Shown here piece after piece: positions 47,301 through 58,173 of a stretch of DNA of 64,000 nucleotides. The notes below the pieces were generated by a model. That model was not told the origin of the DNA. It saw nothing but the letters and a program-made list of their open reading frames with translations, and did not search any database. A program made the translations under genes and the position numbers. The stretch covers positions 1,128,219 through 1,192,218 of the forward strand of contig VXAU01003156.1 of assembly GCA_013399695.1 (NCBI GenBank), read 5' to 3'. Source of the stretch: Formicarius rufipectus (lineage: Eukaryota; Chordata; Aves; Passeriformes; Formicariidae). Every line of letters starts with the position of its first letter. The stretch's first letter is position 1.

Positions 47301-50300
47301 AAAACATTCACAAAATCTTTATGTTTTTATCAAAATCCCAAATTTGGAAAATCTCTGCTCATCCCATCCATGGTATCAACGAGGTTCACTTCAAAGAATA
47401 GCAAAGTATGAAGAAAATTAGACTCAATTTGTAGCAAAACAAATTTAACAGCGATGACAATATTCTGGAATTTCTTCATAGTAATTCACAAGGTCAAACT
47501 TAGACCTGCCATAGTTCAAGATTATTTCTGTGCAATTCTGTTGTCATAAATGAGTGAGGAAGAGAGAGACTTACGATCAGATATGACAGACAGAAACAGA
47601 CTGCTGTCAGAGAGTTGTAGAGAGCAGGAAGGTGCTGCCTGAACGTCCTTTCCTCCAGGCTTAGCACTCCCGGGTCCCTGAGCTGCTCCTCATCAGATTT
47701 GTGCTCCAGATCCTTCCCCAGGTCTGTTGCCCTTCCCTGGACACATCCAGGGAATGTCTGTCTTGTCATGAGGAGCTCAAAACTGAACAGAGGATTCGAG
47801 GTGCCTCAGTAGTGCTCAGCCCTGCCCTTATCAGTCACACTTTTGCTGATTCACAAAGGCATAGCTATAATTCCACAAGCTATATGGAACTTGTGGAACT
47901 GAAGTGTCATTGATATCACTTTCTCTTCTTTCTTCTCCAGGTTTTCACTAGAAATTTTAGCCACAAAATATAGAAAATTTAGTTGTTGTCACTGGGTCCT
48001 TCTAACTTTTTAAGTGACTTTCTGAAGAGGATGCAAATGGAAACTTGAAATGTGGCACATTATTCAGTTATGATGCCTAAGTAGCCACTTTTCATCTTTT
48101 AAATAAAGCAGGATGTCCCCATGCTATGTAGATCTGCTTTTACAATGCAGGGGCCTCTTAACTGATTAATCTGCAAGAATACAAATGCTTAGTAAACACA
48201 AATTATAACTGTGTAAGTCCTCTGCCTTTTCCGGGTAGAGTTCCCTTCCCCAGAAGGTCAGGAGCAAGGAGAATGCCATGTTCATCTGATTGTGTTGCAG
48301 CTCAGCACCCTTGGATTTTATTTCCCAGATACTCTAACTCATTTTATGTTTACATCCTTTAATGGACATGCAAGTTTACAATAGAATGTGTCCTAATTTT
48401 TGGATATGGGAGGAAGGGTTACAAAACAGCCTTTGCTCGTTTATGAGAAGTAAACAGGTCAATGATTCAACATTTCTTGACAAAGTGCTGAGTTAAGCAA
48501 ACTTAACAGGCAGTCAAGATGATGGTAAATCACAGGACAGATTCTTAGGATTGACTAAGGACCATACATCCGGTAAATCCTGTGTGGAAAGGGAATACTT
48601 GGGTGGCTAAGACAAAGCATTCAATAGTATTATAAAAAACTGTCAACATGTCTGGGTCACACATTCATATTGGCCCATTTCCAGTTGGCAGAGCAACTCC
48701 ATAGGGTCTGAAACAAGAGAGCACAGAGCACCCTACAACAATGGCTGGAAAAGATGAATGCAAAGATGACACAGAAACACTGTCTTCTCCATTCACCACA
48801 GTCCTGGGCACAGCTCAAGTGTTACTGCAAAAAACTCAGCTGCTCTTGTGCTTCCATCTTTTCATTTACCTCTGGGCTGTCCCTGCTTTTAGAGCAGGTC
48901 CAGTAACCCTAGTAGTATCTTGCATGTTTTCCATCATCATCCAAGCTATTCTGCCTGAATACAAGATCTGTGGCTCACAATACCAGACTCCTGGTAATAA
49001 CTGTAAACAAAAACACCTGCCAGACTTCCCATAGAAATGGTGTGTTTAACATTTAGCATCAGATAAACTCATAGAGTCTCACAGAAGGGTTTGCAGAACT
49101 CCTAACACGAGGTTTCTCCTTGGTGGAAAAGCCAAGGATGGCTTCAGTTCTGTAGCACTCAGGACTCCAGGAGTCTATAGGAGTCATTCCTTTTCCTTCC
49201 TCTTGAAGAGAAACTCATTTCTCAGCACAAAATCTGCCCCACAGTTCACAGCCCTTGTGATCTATTGGACCCCATCACTGGCCATTGAAGTGATTCAGTC
49301 TGGCAGGAACCAGGAAGTTATGAAGCCCAGAGGAAGTAATTTGGGCCTTTGCCCTTTGCCTACCCCGAGGTGTTCACCAAGGCATGTCCTAGACTGACTC
49401 ACTGCTTTTCCTTTCCTTTTTTTCTAAGAGTCTGCTATTAAGTCAAACCCATATAGCAATACAGTCAGTTCTAAACAACAGGGACATAAAACTTACAAAA
49501 CTTACTACAGTCCAGACCCATTGCTGTTTTTACATCATGAGCACTGCTAAACATAGCACAGGAAGACTTTCCTCTCCCTTCCTCCCCATCCCATGCATGG
49601 CTGACAGCTACAGCTATCACACTCACAGCCCTCACAGTTAAAAAAAGAACTTACCTTCCAAAATAAAATCACCTCCTTCAGCAATATGAACACTTATTTT
49701 AGATGTAATTTCTATTCATTTGTCTGGTTACCTGTATGAAGTGTACTGAACCTAAAAGCAAGTGTTGAAAATAGGACTTAAAGTACACTAAAAGTAAGAA
49801 AATCTTAGAATAAATTCTTAGTTTTATTTGGATCACCATTTGCCTTTTTAGCTTGCCAGAGGCAACTGAGTTTCTTTAACAAAGAAAAGCCTCGTCTACT
49901 GCTGGAGTTTGACTTGCAGTATATAAAAAGGCAAAAATACAATGCTGAAAGTCCTGCAGAAACTGTCCTTTAAAAACACCCTGCCAAAATAGATCAGTTC
50001 TAAACAGCAAGCTGAAAGCACAAGACTTTATCACCATCATCATCATCAGTGCTTTTCCTTTTAGACCTTATCAGATTATCCAGACTAAAATGTAAAGTTC
50101 TGTGTGTCTAAATTTAAGTTTTAAAAGCAGATCCAAAATTCTGACTCAGCCTATATATTTCAGCTGTACATATTCCACTGGGTCTGACTATCAGGGTATA
50201 AAACAGGGACATTCTAATAACATGAAGGGAAGAAATAGAGGAATAGTTGAAATAATCCTGCTATTGAGCTAACTGCAGGCAACAAGGAGGGCATTAAGTG

Positions 50301-50950
50301 GATCAGTTCATCAATAATGGAATATGGAGACTTTCAACACTAAGTAGGTCAGTGGTACATATTTCTGTTTTACCCTTGGATAGGCACTCAGCAACCTACT
50401 CACAGTGAACTCACATTGCCTCTGTTCTCTTCTTACCACTCAGTCTTCAGCATCACAAAATGTACCAAATCCTCCCAGCCCTGCTGAGAACTTGTGATCA
50501 GAAAATGTGTGGGGATGGAAGCTGGATAGTTGAGGCTGCCTAGGAAGGTTGTGTTAAGAAGTGCATTGATATTATCTATTCTCTACCAGCTATGGGTGTG
50601 TAAGGAAACAAGCCTGTGTGGCTTCTGAAAGGCACCATTCTGCATAAATCTAATCCTTATTGCCGTATTAAATGAGATGCCATGGATTTGTCACAAATCC
50701 ATGGAGATTTTTCCAGAGAGTTGAGTGGGTTCTAAATCAATACGCAACGTGACTAAACCACTATGTTTTGTAGTGTTCATATGAAGCAATACTGATAGCT
50801 GTGTTACTTTTGGTTCTTTTGTTAAGAAAATACTAACAGAAGAATGGAAATGTGCTATTTTGGAAGTCTCACTTTTCCTTAGAGGCTGTAACAAATTATT
50901 TTGAATTATTTCAGTTAAGGGAAATTTGCTTTTTCTTCCTCTTTTTCAAG
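44395..50950. other. Spacer between the AT-rich block and the possible orphan exon
   Basis: No gene is recognised. A CR1 fragment sits at 47612-47835 and an ATC run near 50034-50047. The 44640-45290 part has many overlapping open frames on both strands because it is GC-richer; none resembles a protein family. Confidence 0.45.
47612..47835 (-). repeat. CR1 LINE fragment
   Basis: Antisense CR1 is recognisable from TCCTCCAGGCTTAGCACTCC, GCTCCTCATCAGATTTGTGC, TCCAGATCCTTCCCCAGGTC, CCTTCCCTGGACACATCCAG and AAACTGAACAGAGGATTCGA. Both ends are truncated and no reading frame survives. Confidence 0.82.
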
Positions 50951-51094
50951 TTGTTGCCACAGGCATATAAGTGGAAAGCTGCCCAGTCAGCCTACCAGAT
51001 ACTTGCTGAGTCTGTGCTGAAAAAAATTTCAAAGCTGATAGAAGAGGAGCTGTCCAGATCAAAGTCAACATCATCCAGCCCTGCAGGAGAGTAG
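50951..51094 (+). CDS. Possible terminal coding exon of an unidentified or AMER3-linked transcript
   Basis: I do not recognise this product. A pyrimidine-rich run ending CTTTTTCAAG (50941-50950) is a good splice acceptor. From 50951 the phase-0 frame gives 47 residues and a stop. The peptide is strikingly amphipathic and helix-like: YKWKAAQSAYQILAESVLKK, then a SKLIEEELSRSK stretch and a Ser-rich end. The frame also runs upstream through the pyrimidine run into Phe/Leu-rich noise with no ATG, so this would be an internal start of coding, not a complete gene. An alternative acceptor (CCACAG at 50955-50960) keeps the same frame. An AATAAA at 51423-51428 supports a last exon. The phase matches the donor at 34430. 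It could still be chance. Confidence 0.35.
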   Translation: MLPQAYKWKAAQSAYQILAESVLKKISKLIEEELSRSKSTSSSPAGE

Positions 51095-51422
51095 CACAAG
51101 CGGAAATACAGAAACAAGTGTCTTATTCAAAACTGAGGGCAACCATGACATCCATCACCTTCTGTAGGAAGGCTGTTGATTGACTAACAGAAATCTGCAG
51201 CATGATCCTTGCTGGGCATGGTAATAACCAGCCAGGAGGTGTGATAGGAAGTGTAGGAAGCCAAACAGACTATCAATCCCTGAAAACATTTAATAGGTAT
51301 TATTTTTCCTGCAACCAAACTAAGCGGAAAAAGCAAAATCAAAGTTATTATTCCTCTAGGACTACACATATGAGGACATCTCAGGGTGGCATATCACACA
51401 CTGGAAGACTGGGGGATTCCAT

Positions 51423-51428
51423 AATAAA
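51423..51428 (+). terminator. Polyadenylation signal AATAAA after the possible terminal exon
   Basis: A canonical AATAAA lies 329 bases after the stop of the frame at 50951-51094. Such hexamers are common in AT-rich DNA, so this is only supporting evidence. Confidence 0.3.
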
Positions 51429-52461
51429 ATAATTGAAAAGATCAGATATTAGACTGTCTGGTAATTTAAACTGTTGGGTTAGCATTTGCACCCGCTAATA
51501 CAGGACACATTTGTTGTTTTGTATAGATAAATGTATCATAGTTGCATTCAGGGAAAACAAAGTCTATTCCTATTGCCTAAATTATAAAACATTCCTTATT
51601 ACTTCTGTTAAATCAAAACATTTATTTGAAAATGCATCTAAAATTAATAAATACTCCAGAACATAAACATTTTAAATCTAATGTATTTGCCACCCCAGGG
51701 TGCTTTTCATTTTCTCTCCTCACTCTTCTTAACTGAACAAGTAATTTATGTGAGTAATGAAAATAATCTGATTGTGTAGCTTTTAATCTATTATTCAAGC
51801 TAAAAGGAAAGTAAAAATCACCCTTTCTATCAATAATTCAGCCTTGGTGCTAATGCAGCCATTCAGCTGCCCCCCTCACCAGGGCTTCATGAATTTTTAA
51901 TGCTTCAGCTTTTTGTTGGGAGGTCAAAGATGTGAATTGTGGTTACAAATACAGTTACCAGGTGTGGGAAGGTCAACTGAAAAAATATTCCTATTGCAAA
52001 TGAACAAATTAAATGGGCAGGACTGTAAAGGAAAACTGCACAGCTGGATCCTCTGTGCCTGACTTTGCTGAAGAACAAAAAGACAAAGTCCAGCTCCCAA
52101 GGCTGCCCTGACAGCTCATAAAGAACCTGGAGCTCTCGGCAGTGCCAGTGAAGTACTGGACAAACTTCAGCCAGCTTGGTCTGATGGTGCCACTTGTGCC
52201 AATTCAGCCTCTCCTCACCTACTGTTCATTAGCCCACCTGGATCCAAATCCACATGCTGGAACAGGTGCTCTCTCCAGAGAACCACAGACAAAGGTCAAG
52301 GATTGGATGACAGCAGTGCTTCTGTCACAGCCACATTTTTACTGGTTTGGATGGTACTGCAATTTGGATACCCACACTAAACTTCAAACCTGGACTGCCT
52401 GGACCAGATCTCAGATCTAAGGAGTCTACTTGGTGTCTGTAGCTCTGCTTCCAGTGATGCA

Positions 52462-52480
52462 GTTTAGAGAATCTCTAAAC
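52462..52480. repeat. Perfect 9-base inverted repeat with one-base centre
   Basis: GTTTAGAGA and its exact reverse complement TCTCTAAAC flank a single A. No known binding site is assigned. Confidence 0.6.
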
Positions 52481-55400
52481 TCTCTTTTAGAGCAGTTTTT
52501 AGAGCCCCAGAGGTATGGATGGCTTCCTTGTCTGTCTTTCTTGCAAAGTGCAAATTGAACACTTGCAAGGAAAAGAACTTAGTTAGAAAAGCTTTTTTTG
52601 GTCTGCTAATAACCCCCTTTGAGAGTGTAATTTTCTCTAATAGTGCAGTTGTCTTCTTCAGGAAATATTAGCATGTCAAGTATTCTCTTCAGGAGGGCTC
52701 CACAACCTCTGAGTTCAGACAGGCATCATCTCCTCTTAAGGGTGGCATAGAAAACTCTTCTGATTTGACACAAGAGAGACTGATGAACTTTTAGACCTCT
52801 CCCATGAAATGGTGCATGTGAGCCTGAGCCCAAGGAGCTGCTGGGTGTCTTTGCCATTCTGTCAGACAGAGGGGTTCTGGTACAGAGATGGAATCCTTCC
52901 CACATCTTCCTGGGATAGAACATTCCTTCCCCAGCATGAGAGGCTGCTCCAGTCATTCTTACTCCTCTGCTGAAGGGTCGATGTTAGCTGAAGTTCTGCA
53001 CTGGAAATTATTCTATTTTAATTTTACCTCTTTAAACTCTACATGACCCATCACTTTTTATGGTAGAAAAATTAAAGGATTTGCCTAATTTCATCATGGC
53101 TCAAAACGAAACCAATAAATTTGTATGTAACACTTGGCAATTTCTCTCTAGCCATACTTACTGCTGTCAACCCTTCTTTAATAAGAGGAAGTGATATTAA
53201 TTTGGTCCTGAGAGGGGAAGCATCCATTTTACATCTGGAATTGTTCCAGGTGGAAAATTAGGCTTGCTAGTCTCTGTGTGTCACTGCTTCATGTACATTT
53301 ACATTCCAGTGAAGCTTAGCAAAATTTTGTATAGTTCTACATATTGATCTACCAAAACAATATCACAACAACTGGCCTTATAAATACACTAAAGAGGTGA
53401 AAATGAACAGGATTTTGTAAGCTCAAGCACCAAGGCTAATTGACCATAGAGAATTTTCAAGTAAAAGTCAATTTCAGTTTTGCAAGAGCAAAAAATAAAG
53501 ATCATGTAATCATTTCTGTGATTCCAGACCTGGATGACTGTTTGTCCTTACCCTCCTTTTCTCCCCATGTTAAGTGCGGTATAAACAAAGACCAGGTTTT
53601 AGGTCTGTACTCCAAAGGGCTAGAAACGATGTCTAGAAATGACAATGCAAGGCAAACACCCATAGGCGGATACAGACAGATGGAAGAATACAAGGAAAAT
53701 GAGAGTACCGGTCGGCCCTTCAGAAGTGGAAGTGCCATATTTTTTCATACTTTCAGGGCTGGACTTACAAACACAAGAAGCTCCATAGAAAAAAACACTA
53801 AATTTCTTCTTTGGAAGCATAACAAGGGCACAGTGCAGTCTCATGTTGTTGACTAATCACAAACATTAAGTAGGCTGGGATACCATTGACAGGATAGACA
53901 TTGGCCTTCAGAAGCCTTGAAAGGGGGTCAACCACCAAATGATGGATGTTGTAGAGTAAGATGAGGGGAAATGCACAAAGCAACAAGTATTTGTTCACAT
54001 AACCAGACAGAAAAATGCTGGTTTTGAATGACAACACTGAGTGGAAATGAACAGGCAAGACTGTGCCAGAGGAAATGGAAATTTTGATACCTTAGAAGTA
54101 ATACAAACGTAACATGAATTACAGCCTTGGACAGATGGATGAAAGGACTTTATGCACAGGATAAACCAGGTGGGGAGACAGTCTGGATGTGAGAACAGAG
54201 AGAGAATTTTGAGTCAAAGGGCAGTGCAGTGACTTGCAGGAGAGTAGGTTGTACCCAGCAAAAAAGGAGTGGGCTCTGGAAAATTAATTGCAAACATCCT
54301 TCCAACCAGTTTGCTACTCACTACTGGTTGCTGGGGCTTGTTTGCTGACACTGACTTTGGCAGGTCAGCAAATACACCATAGATGTGCAACACAAAGATG
54401 ACACAGGATTCACAGCAGTCCAGACTGTGCCCTGCAGACACAGCCAGCATGCACATGGCAATCAGTGAACCAGATGCGATGGCAACACTTCTAACTGCCT
54501 GAAAATGATGCATGTTTTAAAACCTGAACAATTTGAGAGACTCTATCACATTCATTACCATTTCAATCAACGGCAGCACAATGGAGCACTGACAAGATTT
54601 AAATGACTGTCTAATATAAATAATCTGAAGGGTTCATGATAACTGGGGAAGAGATTATTTACAGACTATTTTATTATAGGCTTCCTATTTGGCTAAGATT
54701 TTGCACATGTGAACTTCTGCATTAGCCATAGCTGTGCAGGCAGCTCTTTCAGAGAGAGAGATAAGAAAAGAAATAAGGTTGAGGAAGGCGTAATGGAGGC
54801 ATGGAAAATTGATTTTCAGACTGACTGTGACCTTGACTTCAGAGGTTGAACATGAGCTGTGAAGCAGACAATGAGGATGGGAACAAGCTGGAGACAGCAA
54901 AACTGCAAACTTTGTTTGGAATCAGAGATTACAGACAAATTCTGACAACCTGACCATGCCCCCATAATCAAGTGCACTAAGCATGTGATGATTTTTTAAC
55001 TTGCAGGGACTCTTGGGTATTTATGAAAGCACAACAGAGCTCAGGCACTATGTCTCTCAGAGGGCACATCAGAAGGATGTTATTCAAGTCACTTGTGATT
55101 AAAAAAAAAAAAAAAAAGGAAGAGAAATTTCTATATAATGTATCAGTTATTTTGTCACATTGTGATAATTCCATTTGTTGATATTCTCATGACATATTTA
55201 ATCTAAATCATTTTCTGCTCTGAAATTTTTTAGGATGGGTCTGCAGACATGAAATGATTCACTGAAAGAATGCAGTCATGAAGGAGGAAAAAAACCACAG
55301 GTCTCTGGTAAACTGCACATGATGCAGTTAAGAAAGGCAGGGAAGGGTGGCTGCCTGACATTTGCAGTTGTCACTGAGTTATGGTGTCAGATACAAACTG

Positions 55401-56797
55401 CTCTAACTGTTTGCTCAGAACAACCAGGGACCACATGACTACTAAATTACTGTTTCTCCAGCAAGAAGCAGTTAAAGAGGCTCTGTCTGTATTTTCCTTC
55501 TGCGCCTTTTCTGTTGTGCAGTTTGGAGAAAGGAGGGAGTAGCAAGTTAGATGAGGTCCACACTCAGAGTGCCTTGTCAGCACAGGTATAATATATTATA
55601 ATATTATGCAGTATATTATGCTGGCTCAGCTTTCCAAGGCAGATAGATGCAGCTTATAACAGCAGAAAAAGATTTTTACAGTCTAGCTTCTTGATTACCT
55701 GTGAGTGACAATTTGGTTTTTATGCACAAGTGACTTCAGGTCACACCCCAGGTGCTGATCTGTGCATACCTACCTCATCACAAAATCAGTAGTACAGTCC
55801 TGGCCTTTGAGCTATGGAGGAACCTCTACTCTACCTAGAAAACACTGCTTTGATTTCTTAAGATCTCTGGAGTGGCCCATAAAGGCTGAGAAAGGACCGG
55901 GAATATGTACTGGATTTCTTCCCTATCTAAAGCTCATTCTGAATGAGAATTTGAGGTCTACTAGCAAGGAAAACTGCACAGTATTCAGAGATGTGATATT
56001 ACAGCATCAAGGTCCTTTGGTCCTTTCACAGAGATCCTCTGACCTCAGGGGGCACCAGCATGACTGCAGTCTTTCTGTGTGGTGGTGATCAGCCTTCAGC
56101 AGGACTAAAATCCAAACCACTATGGCCAGTAGTATTGGGGATTTCCTATAAAATGTGTTTCAGAATAGAAATCACAGTATTTTTGTTAGTGTGAAGTAGT
56201 GTTCTCAGGGCACTGTTCTGAAATGATACATGTCCTGAAACTGAGGTGACTGGGAAATGAAAATCCTCCAGTTTTTAAAAAAGAGGGCCAATTCACGATT
56301 ATAGTTTTTTAAAACTAAGGTTTGTCACTCAAAGGGAATATCTGAATATCTCCGTGGCATACCGCTGAGATGGATTATCTGCATATGATTGTTCTGTGCA
56401 TGCAGCTTATGATCAATTCTGTTCTACTGTCAAATCTTCTAGGTAATGGGATGGCATTCCTGTTTTCCTGGAACAATATTTTATTGTTCCAGTAAAACTG
56501 AATTTTCATAAACAGTATTTCAATTTTTGAAAAGTAGTGTATGACCTATCTGAAAATCATTCCCTCAGAAAATTCCCAGCTAACTTCCAATCTACACAAC
56601 CAGCTGGAGTAATTAGCTCTGTGTGATAGCAGAGATGATAAATAACATTGGTATCAAGGTTACAGCAGGTCAATGGCCAGGCTAGACAAAAAATGCTTCA
56701 GGGCATTCCCTCATGGTAGAAACGGCTCCTGCAAAGACCCTGCCTCAATTTCCCATTCCCAGTGTCTACTTAAATTAAAATTAAGCTAATCAGCTGC

Positions 56798-56895
56798 TTT
56801 TTTTGTTGGTTTGGTTTGGTTTGGTTTTGGTTTTTGTTTGTTTGTTTGTTTGTGGGGGGGTTTTGTGGTTTTTTTTTGGCAGGGGGAGGGAGGGA
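56798..56895. repeat. T/G low-complexity tract (GGTTT and TTTG units)
   Basis: GGTTT units (56808-56830) and TTTG units (56834-56852) are followed by a G7 run, a T8 run and GGGAGGGAGGGAG. It is the reverse-strand counterpart of the A/C tracts elsewhere in the window. Confidence 0.88.
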
Positions 56896-57683
56896 GTATG
56901 AGGGGCAGGCATAGAGGTCTCTGTTGATCTCTTAACTGATGCTGTTACTAAGCTTCCAGCCCAGACTTCCTTAACTTAGCATCTCCTCCCCCTGCTCCCC
57001 TTCACCTTCAATCATCAGGATTTTCTCTTGTTTTGCAGAGTCCGTCCTAGGCCAGTCTTCCATCAGATATGTGGTGAATTTCACTCATCTAATCACTCTC
57101 AGTTCTGACGCTGAGATAACAGGCATATCTTTCTTTGTACCAGATGAGAGAGAGGAAACCTTACAATGCAGGATTCTTCATCCCAGACCCTTAAGGGGAC
57201 AGTGGCCCTACATTCTAATTCATCCCTGACATTAATAACTCCCAAGACACTTCTCTCTAGCAAAGCCTTCATCAAATATTTTTTTAATAGATTTCCTTAG
57301 GCACATGAGCAACTGATCTTGCAAAACATCCCCTCTGGCCTTAAAGGGCCACTGTTTTGCTGCCGCCAACAAAAGATTGAAATATGTTCCTTAGGTTTGA
57401 TGAAAAATAACTGAAAAATTCAAAACATGTACAATGAGGCTTGGAAATTTAACTGATAACAGAAAAAATCACACCAGGAAAAAAAAAATCAGATATTATT
57501 GTAAAAGAAAGCAACTCAAACTTGGGACATCTCTGAGTCTATCCTAGAGCTTTGATTTGCAGGTAGAGCTGAGATGACATGAAAACTGTATAGTAAAAGG
57601 GGACCTGCTCAGGAACTGAGCATTTAGAAAATGTCAGTAAAGACCGAGCTGATATTCACCCATAAATTCCAAGGAATCAGCAC

Positions 57684-58173
57684 ATGAAACGACTGAGTTG
57701 CTGTCTAGGAAATACTAAAATGTCAGAACTTAGTAAGGATGATGACTTCGGAAGCGAGAGGCTGCAGAGCCCTCCTGCACTGCCTGGCACACTGTCCGGA
57801 CACGAGAACCGAGCCGTGAGCCCTCCCCACCAGCGAGCGGAGCCCTCCCATCAGGGAGCGGAGCCGCCGCCGCAGCGCTGCTCTGCTGAGCCACCCCGTG
57901 CTCGCCCGCCGACAGCGCACCGCAAGTGCATGGAGTGGGGCACCCGCACACGGAGAGCATCACCACAGTTCCTTCCCCTGGAACTTCCCGAGACCAGTGT
58001 CCGCGGCAGCCCACGGCCGGTGACACAGCTGCAAGCAGGACATGGGAATATTGGAATGCTGGACTGTCTGAAGCCTTTCTGGATCCTTGGGAAGGCAGGC
58101 ATGCTCACAGGCGTTTTCATCTTTTCAGTGATTCCAGGCACAGTTTATAGTTCACAGCAATTGATATTGCCAG
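57684..58173 (+). CDS. Possible first coding exon of an unidentified two-exon gene
   Basis: I do not recognise the product. The frame opens at 57684 in a poor Kozak context; the in-frame ATG at 57720 (AAAATGT, A at -3) is better and gives MSELSKDDDFGSERLQ. A basic, Pro/Glu-rich middle with three imperfect 7-8 residue repeats (AEPSHQG, AEPPPQR and relatives) is encoded by the CpG-rich block. Near residues 130-155 there is a hydrophobic stretch (AGMLTGVFIFSVIPGTVY) that could be a membrane helix. The exon would end at CAG|GTAAGA (58173/58174), a near-perfect donor. Spliced to 60186 the frame stays open to a stop, giving 205 residues from 57684 or 193 from 57720. Unspliced, it stops at 58325. 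The start could also be the later ATG near 58059, giving a small membrane protein. GC-rich DNA has few stops by chance. Confidence 0.33.
57749..58020. promoter_or_regulatory. CpG-rich block, candidate CpG-island promoter or first exon
   Basis: I count 26 CpG dinucleotides in 272 bases, against near absence elsewhere in the window. It includes three tandem GAGC(C/G)G-headed units (57811-57834, 57835-57855, 57856-57876) and a CCGCCGCCGCAGCG core. Unmethylated CpG islands mark vertebrate promoters, so transcription starting here, perhaps for the two-exon frame or for a 5' exon of the expected next gene ARHGEF4, is plausible. Confidence 0.55.

Larger units (their letters stand above)
51429..57683. 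other. Spacer right of the possible terminal exon
   Basis: No gene is recognised. The 51660-52030 part is complex, AT-rich DNA with words such as TTGCAAAT-like, CTAATGCAGCCATTCAGCTG and CATGAATTTTTAATGC, of the kind seen in conserved enhancers. The 138-codon frame at 53440-53856 has no family resemblance. Other contents are a 19-base palindrome (52462-52480), a 17-base A run (55101-55117), an AT-rich run (55588-55619) and a T/G tract (56798-56895). Confidence 0.45.

Noticed and set aside
48741..49034. 97-codon frame with a hydrophobic centre, like a small membrane protein
   Set aside because: The hydrophobic stretch is weakly defined, there is no CpG or splice context and no family likeness.
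53440..53856. 138-codon open frame on the plus strand
   Set aside because: No recognised family, no clear splice or promoter context, and overlapping minus-strand frames of 74 to 86 codons; most likely chance, though a search would be decisive.
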